Source of the DNA: Nageia nagi
Taxonomy: Eukaryota; Pinophyta
Assembly (NCBI GenBank): GCA_050084985.1
Contig: JBITNC010000001.1
Span: 75,268,001 to 75,332,000 of the forward strand
Length of the DNA: 64,000 nt
Reading direction: 5' to 3'
Shown here: positions 57,880 to 64,000 of the stretch, piece by piece
Position numbering within the stretch: the first letter of the stretch is position 1
Layout: every line of letters begins with the position of its first letter
Position numbers and translations under genes: made by a program
The notes under the pieces: generated by a model
Database searches by the model: none
What the model was told of the DNA's origin: nothing
The model's input: only the letters and a program-made list of their open reading frames with translations

Positions 57880-58135
57880 ATAATCAACTCTAATTCTAAC
57901 TCTAAATCCAACTTTAATTTTGACTCTATTTATGACTCTAAATAAGAATATATTTTTGATGCAAAAGTGACTCTATTTTTGATAGAAAATGACACTATTT
58001 TTGATGCTATATGCGACTCTAGAAGCCATGCAAAATGACTTTATTTTTAATGTTATATGTAAATCTATAAGCGATGCAAATACTGATGCTATATTCTACG
58101 TGTCGATTAGCATCAACGATAGCATCGTCTCATGA
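57880..58135. repeat. subterminal repeats of G, right
   Basis: Degenerate units with 'gatgctata', 'gactctattttga' and 'atgcaaaa'. The region 57745-58130 is a diverged copy of 58995-59345. Confidence 0.7.
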
Positions 58136-58208
58136 GTAAAAAAATAAAAAATAAATAAATAGGGAAATGATGCCCACTTCGATGTTGTTTCCTTGTATTA
58201 TAGTAATG

Positions 58209-58970
58209 TTCGCTTACATAAGGAATCTTCTTGCAACTCCACCTTAAATATTTTACCCTTCCCTTCCTCTCTTACATTCTTCCCTGTCATTTCTTGGATT
58301 ATCTCTTTATTGTTTACAACTAGATTTTTCTTTGCTTTCTTTTTACCCTTACTTTTTGTGCCATGTAGTTCTACCTTATGTTTCGCTTCTCTATTAGTTT
58401 CTAATGTTTATGTCACTTGCTTGGCTATTTGTGCTATTTCTATGAATGATACCTCCTTATCTCCATACCCTTGCTCCTTTATTTCTACAAGGTTCCTCTT
58501 TTTCCCCTAAATGACTTGGCATGGTTTGGTCTCTTGCTTTTTATTTTCTAACCACCTTTTTCATCCATATGGTTCAGAGGCTCTTTACCCAGGCCCACTT
58601 CCTCTCCTCTTACATCTAGCTTACTTCTAGTTCTCTTTGAGACACTACTTTCAATTAGGGATTTGTTAGATCTAGAAATGTCTATTCTCTCCTTCATCAG
58701 GTGTTCTTGTTGCTCCTCTTCCTTATCTATAATTCCCTCTTCCTCCTCTGCACTTGATTCCACATATTGTAGTACAAGTTTTCTTTTAAGCCTGTTTCTT
58801 CTTCTTTTCCCTTCTTATTTTTCCACATTTTTAGTAGTTATTGTTTGCCCCTTTCCTCTAGGCTTAAATGGTTGAGGCCCCTTAACTCTTACCATTTACT
58901 GTCCCTTTTTCTTGCAAAGGACACTCTTTTTTTTCTTTGTTGTAATCTCCTTTTATTTCTCTAATAAATA
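58209..58970 (-). pseudogene. unidentified lysine/glutamate-rich ORF, part 1
   Basis: Minus-strand frame pieces: RVKGPQPFKPRGKGQTITT, GKRRRNRLKRKL, then 58548-58763 with SSAEEEEGIIDKEEEQQEHLMKERIDISRSN and SKRTRSKLDVRGEE. Low-complexity, charged, no domain recognised. Positioned so that removing G would bring it next to 39364 on the same strand. Frameshifts occur between 58548 and 58209. Confidence 0.4.
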
Positions 58971-58994
58971 ACTATATATGAATTTTTTGTATTG

Positions 58995-59560
58995 CATATG
59001 ATGAAGCACATGGGAACCAATCTTAATAGCAAACCAAAACATATGAAACTAAAAAATTGGAATCAACCCTAGATTTTGATTTTGATTTCTTTAAAAAAAA
59101 TAATTTAAGTCTAATGTTATAATCAACTCTAATTTTGACTCTAAATCTAAATCTAATTATGACTCTATTTTTGATATAAAAGGAACTCTATTTTTGACAT
59201 AAAATGACACTATATTTGATTCTATATGTGGCTCTATAAGCAATGCAAAATTACTCTACTTTCGATGTTATATGTCAATCTATAAGCGACGCAAATATCG
59301 ATGCTATATTTGATGTGTCGATTAGCATTAGCTATAACATCATTTAGTCATTTTGCATCATTTAATGCATCAAAAATTTGCTCTTTAATGTTATGACACT
59401 TTAAGCATCAAGAATTCCAAATTTGTATCAATTTTTTTTTTTTGTATTTTTGACTCCTTTATTGACGCTTTACTTGAAGCATGGATTGATGCATTTTTCT
59501 ATGTATTTTTTTACTCTTTAAGTGATGCATTACTTGACTCTTTAATTGACATTTAAAAAA
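58995..59560. repeat. second copy of the PPR-end/subterminal repeat block
   Basis: 58995-59345 parallels 57745-58130 at roughly 80% by eye, including atgatgaagcac.tggg, 'aaccctagattttgattt' and the 'gatgctata..gactctat' units. 59345-59560 continues with related 'tgatgca', 'ttgac.ctttaa' units. It probably belongs to the CACTA element whose transposase follows. Confidence 0.7.
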
Positions 59561-59830
59561 TGAAAATCTTGACCACCACAAGCATGTATATACATTTTCA
59601 CATTTTGAATGATTACATATATATGGATTAATTGATTGAGCATCTTAAACATGAAAATACATGCAATATGTGTATATATATTAATGAGTAATTGATTGGA
59701 AGTAATCTACAAATTACAAAACATTCAAAAAAATACTATAATTCAAATTCATATGCAAGTCAACCTTAAACCACTAAAGATATCAACATATATAATGTTT
59801 AATTACTCAAATGTACATGTAATATTTTAA

Positions 59831-62530
59831 TCACCATTGTTATTGTTTTCATCAAGAAGATCTACAACATGTTTCTCTCTTGGATCATCTAGTACATTTC
59901 AATAAAAAAAAAAATTTGACTACAATGTTATGGTAAAACATATGGCTCTTTTTCTTGAGGTAAATATCGTGTAAAGTCGAATGTATAATAACTACTAGGT
60001 ATGTCATGCAATATTGATCTTCTATTTACAAATCCTTCAAAACATTTACATTTGAATACTACACATTTGAATGATCTAAAATTCAATTGTATGATTTCTT
60101 GAATTTTCCCAACATATTGTATTTTTCCTTCTATCAAGTTTGTATCTTTTATACTTGCATGACTTGCTTTATTAAAATCAACTATCACTCCATAGTCAAA
60201 GGTCATTCTATTAATATCTTCTTTTTTCAATTCTAATGTGTTAATTGTATGCCTACATTGCAAGAAAAGATAATGCTTGCACACATTTTTATGTAAATGT
60301 TATATTGGTGCAAGTATTATATCTATATTATAAAAAAAATTAAACTTAGGTTCATAAGAATTAACGAATAATTACCTCATAATCACATCCATCATGTATA
60401 TTTAAAGCATCTTCGTAGATTTTTTTTTACACCTTCAGCTAATTTCTCTTCAATTGCTTACTTTATCCATGATCTTGGACACTCTTTTGGCCAAATTCCA
60501 TCTCTTAAATGTGGAGGTATAGGTGTACTCCTTAGATGTTCACTACGGAATAAAATACGTTGTGCTAGAATTGCACTTCTTTTACTTTCAATTTCAATCC
60601 ATTCTTTACAACACTCCATATTCGTCATGATAAAATGGTTTATAGATTCATATATGTCACGATCTATAATTTTTTTGAATATGTAAAATGAACTTGTTAG
60701 TAATTATTGATTAAATTAAATCAAAATTGCATGTACATAGTACTTATTATAAATTACTATTATCTAAAATGTAGTTATAAGCACCTTTATTAAAAGCATA
60801 TGATCTCTCATTTGTTTCTAAAACCTCCCCTTCTAATTTATCATTGTCTTTGTCTTCTTGTAACCATATCGTTAGAGCTGAATCATGAATTTGAGATAGA
60901 AACTCACTTACATAAAAAAAAATTGTTGCACAATATATCCCTCACACATAGATGCTTTTGGTCTTAACTTTTGTTTAACAAATCCTTTAAGTACTTTCAA
61001 AAATATTTCTATAAAAAATATAGTTCTAGTACTTATAACACTTGCTATTTCGATATCATCTACTAGGAGGATCAATATACGAAGTTGTATATCCATAAAA
61101 GTAGCAAGCATTTCTTTTTCAAATTGACAGACAATTTCCATAATTTCTCTTTACCATCTAGAGATTTCATTAACATGTATTTCTTTTAAAGTCAACCACC
61201 TATTTATGAAAAAATAATTAATATCATAAGATGTATTTAAATTATATTGAAATCTACAAAACAACAATAAATGCACTATATATTTTAAGGGAACAATATC
61301 GTAAATAGCATGAAATACCTTAGAAATAATGATAATCGATCAATTGCATATCTTAAATCAGTAGGTAAAGTCGTACATCCATGAATTGCAAGTGGAAAAA
61401 TAATCTATAGCAAAATTTATATTAATCAAAATATAGATGAATAAAATATATATAAATACAAATGTATTTAAGTTTTTTTATATGCATATAATACGAGAAT
61501 ACCTTCAATAAGTTATGATAATCATAAGACTTCAATCCTATCATTTTTTCATCAATTGTGAATGCTTTTATTAGAGATGATGCATATCTCATTGGTATTT
61601 TAATGGCTCTAACAAGATTGTGTAAAATGTTCACTTCATCTTTAATCATAAGATATGAGGCTAGAATAGGTGTATTTGTTGTTCCATTTGCATTTTTTGT
61701 TACTCAAAAGGTACTTTTTGTTTTGGTAGCCTTTGAGTCATATCTCAATTGAATACTGTTGAATTCTTTGCTTGTTTTATATCGATATAAAGAAGATGCA
61801 ACATTCTTTACAATATGTATATGATCCAATAAATGTGTCACTAATAAATCCTTCCAATATTTCAGATTATAAAATATGGATAATCTGTTCATACCTGAAA
61901 ACATATGCAAATGTAAACATTTAATTGATAAATAATTGAATTAATGACATGTTAAAAAGAATGTTTGATATAGTATTTTATTAAATTTTGCCTTGAGATA
62001 AGTCATCTTTTTTAGCAATAACATCCTCTAGGTCTTTAGCAATACCTTCCTCAAAGGCTTTTATCCAATAATTTTCTTCACTTTCTAGGTTCTTTTTCAA
62101 CCAATCTGCAGGAGAAGCATATTTGGAAGTTTCGATGTTATCAATTTGACCATTAAACTATGATTTCATATTTCGAAACTCATGATCTAATGGTAAATAT
62201 TTTTTATGGCCAAGGTATTTCATCTTTTGCAAGTGTTTTGAATATCTCGCTGTGAGATTTTTTGCATACCATGGACAAGCATGATAACCTTTTGTATGCC
62301 AGCCAATTGCAATACATTTTTATTAGAGAATAACTACTATATCTAATTTTAAGAAATTAAATATTTTAATATAAATGTAAATGTAATAGAAATTATATAT
62401 ACATACTTGAACAAACACTAAGACCTCGATAATCATATATAGTCCAACATAGTATGCTATACAATGTGAATGATCTTTGTTTGATGGGTCTACTTATGTT
62501 AATCACATTCTACATTCCATTCGTAAAAAA
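59831..62530 (-). pseudogene. CACTA (En/Spm) Tnp2-type transposase
   Basis: Reading on minus: FTLYSILCWTIYDYRGLSV (62490-62410), then an intron-like gap beginning GTATGT (~62405-62320), then GWHTKGYHACPWYAKNL and YLGHKKYLPLDHEFRN of the Tnp2/transposase_21 family. 61910-61704 has LKYWKDLLVTHLLDHIHIVKNV (LPYWK..L.HNLDVMHIEKN-type). 61649-61422 has IGLKSYDYHNLL (DUF4218 start), and 61141-60908 its remainder (GFVKQKLRPKASMCEGYIVQQ). 60640-60455 is a linker, and 60284-59928 is DUF4216 (VGKIQEIIQLNFRSFKCVVFKCKCF). The end near 59831 reads DDPREKHVVDLLDE. Domain order is canonical. Stops and lost N-terminal region suggest an inactive copy, though some breaks may be introns. Confidence 0.85.
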
Positions 62531-62599
62531 TAAGGATCTTTTTTTTTGTAAAAAATATTGGTTAATTTTTGTAAAACAATAAGGTATAATTAGGGTAAA

Positions 62600-63560
62600 A
62601 AAATAGGATTAATTTTTGTAAAACTTTAGGGCCAAATTTTAGGTGTTAGGTGTTTAGGTTACAATTAAATTTTATTAAAATTTAGGGTTAATTTTGACTA
62701 TAAATTTAATGTTAATTTTTGTATAATTTTAGGGTTAATTTTTGTAAAAAATAGGGTTAATTTTCATAAAAAAAAATAGGAATTTTTTTTTATAAAAAAC
62801 TAAGGTTAATTTTAACTTAAAATTTAGGGATAAATTTTGTAACAAATTATGATTAATTTTTGTAAAAATTTAGGGTTAAATTTTAGGTGTTAGGTGTTTG
62901 GTTTACGGTTTCAAATTTAGGGTAAATTTTTGGAAAAAACTTATGGTAAATTTTTGTAAAAAACTTAGGGATAAATTTAGGGTTAACACTAACATCATTT
63001 GTATAAAGGTTTAGGTTAGGGTTAGGGGTTGTGGTATAAATTTTAGGTTGGGTTTGGGTTAGGGTTTAAGGGTTTAAGGATTAGCAGTTTGGGTTTGAGC
63101 TCAATGTTAGGGTTTTATGGGTTTGGATTTCAATTATAAATCGAGGTTTAAGGGTTATGGTTAGGAATTAAGGGTAATGTTAGGATTTAAAGAATATGAT
63201 TAGGATTTATTAAGGATTATGGTTAGGATTTTAAGGGTTAGGGGTTGGGTTTTGGATTTAAGAGTTTAGGTTTGACTTAGGGGTTACAGTTTAAGGGTTA
63301 GAGGTTTAAGTTTGAGTTGAGGGTTTAAGATTTAACCCTAATTTTAGAGTTGAGGATTATAATACCTAATTTTGTTAGGAGTTATGGTATGTTAAGGGTT
63401 AAGGGTTTGGGTTAGGGTTAGGGTTCAAGGGTTTATGTTAAGATTTAAGTGTTAGGAGTTTGGGTTTGAGTTCAATGTTAGGTTTGACTTAGGGATTAGT
63501 GGTTTAGGTTTGAGTTGAGCGTTTAAGATTTAAAGTTTAAGGTTTGGGTTACCCATAAAT
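62600..63560. repeat. degenerate interstitial telomere-like tract
   Basis: First part (62560-62990): ~25-30-bp units of 'tttagggttaatttttgtaaaa'. Second part (63000-63560): denser 'gggttagggtttaagggtt' variants with multiple TTTAGGG-like heptamers in one orientation. The array lies between the transposase and a divergently oriented exon, and is too degenerate to be a true chromosome end. Confidence 0.75.
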
Positions 63561-63763
63561 ATTGTTGTAACTGATTGACATACTTAAAAAAATAGAGGCC
63601 AACATCCTAAATGTCTTCCATCGTATTCATATTGCAATGTGTCTCAATGATAACCTTTATAAATTTAATATTGACATACTATTTTAGGTTTATTAAATTG
63701 AATAGTTTTAAATTTCTTATACTAATTATATTTTTTGTTATTAACTTTATTTAGTGATTATCA

Positions 63764-64000
63764 TGGCTGACGACAGGAGGGGAAAGAAGCCAAAACGTCC
63801 AAAGTCAACTGCAAGCAAGAAGGGTTTTGTAAGTATTTATTTATGAACGTGATTTATTCAATTTTTATTTAATAATATTCATTTCAAACAAAAAATTGAC
63901 TTTATTTTTTACCTTTTTAATAGAGTAAGGAGGTGACCAAACTATATAAAATGGCCATGCAATGGACACAAAGGATTGAGATTGATAGAGAATTTGATAA
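63764..64000 (+). CDS. start of an unidentified basic protein (two exons, runs off the window)
   Basis: Exon 1 (about 63764-63828) begins ATG in a favourable context and encodes MADDRRGKKPKRPKSTASKK. It ends at a good donor (ttttGTAAGT). The intron is ~95 bp and AT-rich, ending tttttaatAG at 63923. Exon 2 stays in frame: SKEVTKLYKMAMQWTQRI, then EIDREFD, to the window end. Only ~48 residues are visible and no family is recognised. It may be a host gene or a second CACTA gene facing away from the transposase. Confidence 0.5.

Larger units (their letters stand above)
39365..58208. mobile_element. Element G: CACTA-like non-autonomous element carrying PPR fragments, host of the B/A nest
   Basis: The ends are imperfect inverted repeats of ~46 bp: CATTACTACAATTTAGG... 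at 39365 and, read from the other strand, CATTACTATAATACAAGG... ending at 58208. Both are followed by (A)AAGT(A/G)GGCATC. Inside both ends are degenerate subterminal repeats built from 'gatgctatatttgacactat'. Removing B and A leaves ~1.5 kb, with PPR fragments and no transposase. Subterminal arrays and a TACTA-type end favour CACTA over other families. The 3-bp flanks (ttg / ttc) do not match perfectly, so the family call is inferred. Confidence 0.6.

Noticed and set aside
58193-58510. Hydrophobic 105-codon plus-strand ORF as a membrane protein
   Set aside because: Antisense of the lysine-rich minus-strand ORF (Lys codons read as Phe/Leu), and it starts within G's terminal repeat.
62600-63560. 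True chromosome end
   Set aside because: Repeats are degenerate, internal, and followed by unique sequence with an intron-bearing gene start.

Overview
This is a plant nuclear DNA window, AT-rich and dominated by retrotransposons. The evidence is plant-type Ty1/copia elements primed by initiator-tRNA-Met-like sites (TGGTATCAGAG), Tat-like Ty3/gypsy, a CACTA Tnp2 transposase, PPR fragments, telomere-like TTTAGGG tracts and a plant-type type II membrane glycosyltransferase. The density of old nested elements and scarcity of genes suggest a large genome, perhaps a gymnosperm. That last step is inference only. No bacterial features, rRNA or CRISPR were seen.

Layout. (1) 0.8-2.1 kb: the only well-preserved host gene, an intronless alpha-1,4-glycosyltransferase-like gene on the minus strand with one apparent frameshift. 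(2) 2.5-9.7 kb: AT-rich intergenic DNA with tandem repeats, a hAT MITE with an intact 8-bp target duplication, an hnRNP Q-like RRM pseudogene and a zinc-finger (TFIIIA-like) pseudogene. (3) 9.77-18.34 kb: element D, an LTR element with recognisable LTRs and PBS but no identifiable retroviral proteins. (4) 18.9-23.3 kb: remnants of a copia gag/integrase and a gypsy integrase, then the start of a gypsy LTR.

(5) 23.3-35.6 kb: nest 1. Copia element C (minus) is interrupted in its RNase H by gypsy element F (24749-31540, 5-bp TSD). F has near-identical LTRs, a collapsed pol, and three different tandem arrays where the rest of pol should be. (6) 35.6-38.7 kb: AT-rich DNA with old repeats. (7) 38.7-59 kb: nest 2, at least four levels deep. 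A lysine-rich unidentified ORF region holds a small CACTA-like element G carrying PPR gene fragments. G is split by copia B (39711-57019, minus, TSD cattg). B's integrase is split by copia A (43036-51737, plus, TSD catac). A is nearly intact, with one gag-pol frame broken by only two TAA codons.

(8) 59.8-62.5 kb: a degenerate Tnp2/DUF4218/DUF4216 CACTA transposase (minus). (9) 62.6-63.56 kb: a degenerate interstitial telomere-like tract. (10) 63.76 kb to the end: the first two exons of an unidentified basic protein.

The most interesting non-textbook structure is in element A. Between the pol stop and the 3' LTR is an ~830-bp extension bounded by two identical polypurine tracts. It contains five copies of a short hairpin whose stems vary with base-pair compensation. 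Related 3' regions occur in B, C and D although their LTRs have diverged.
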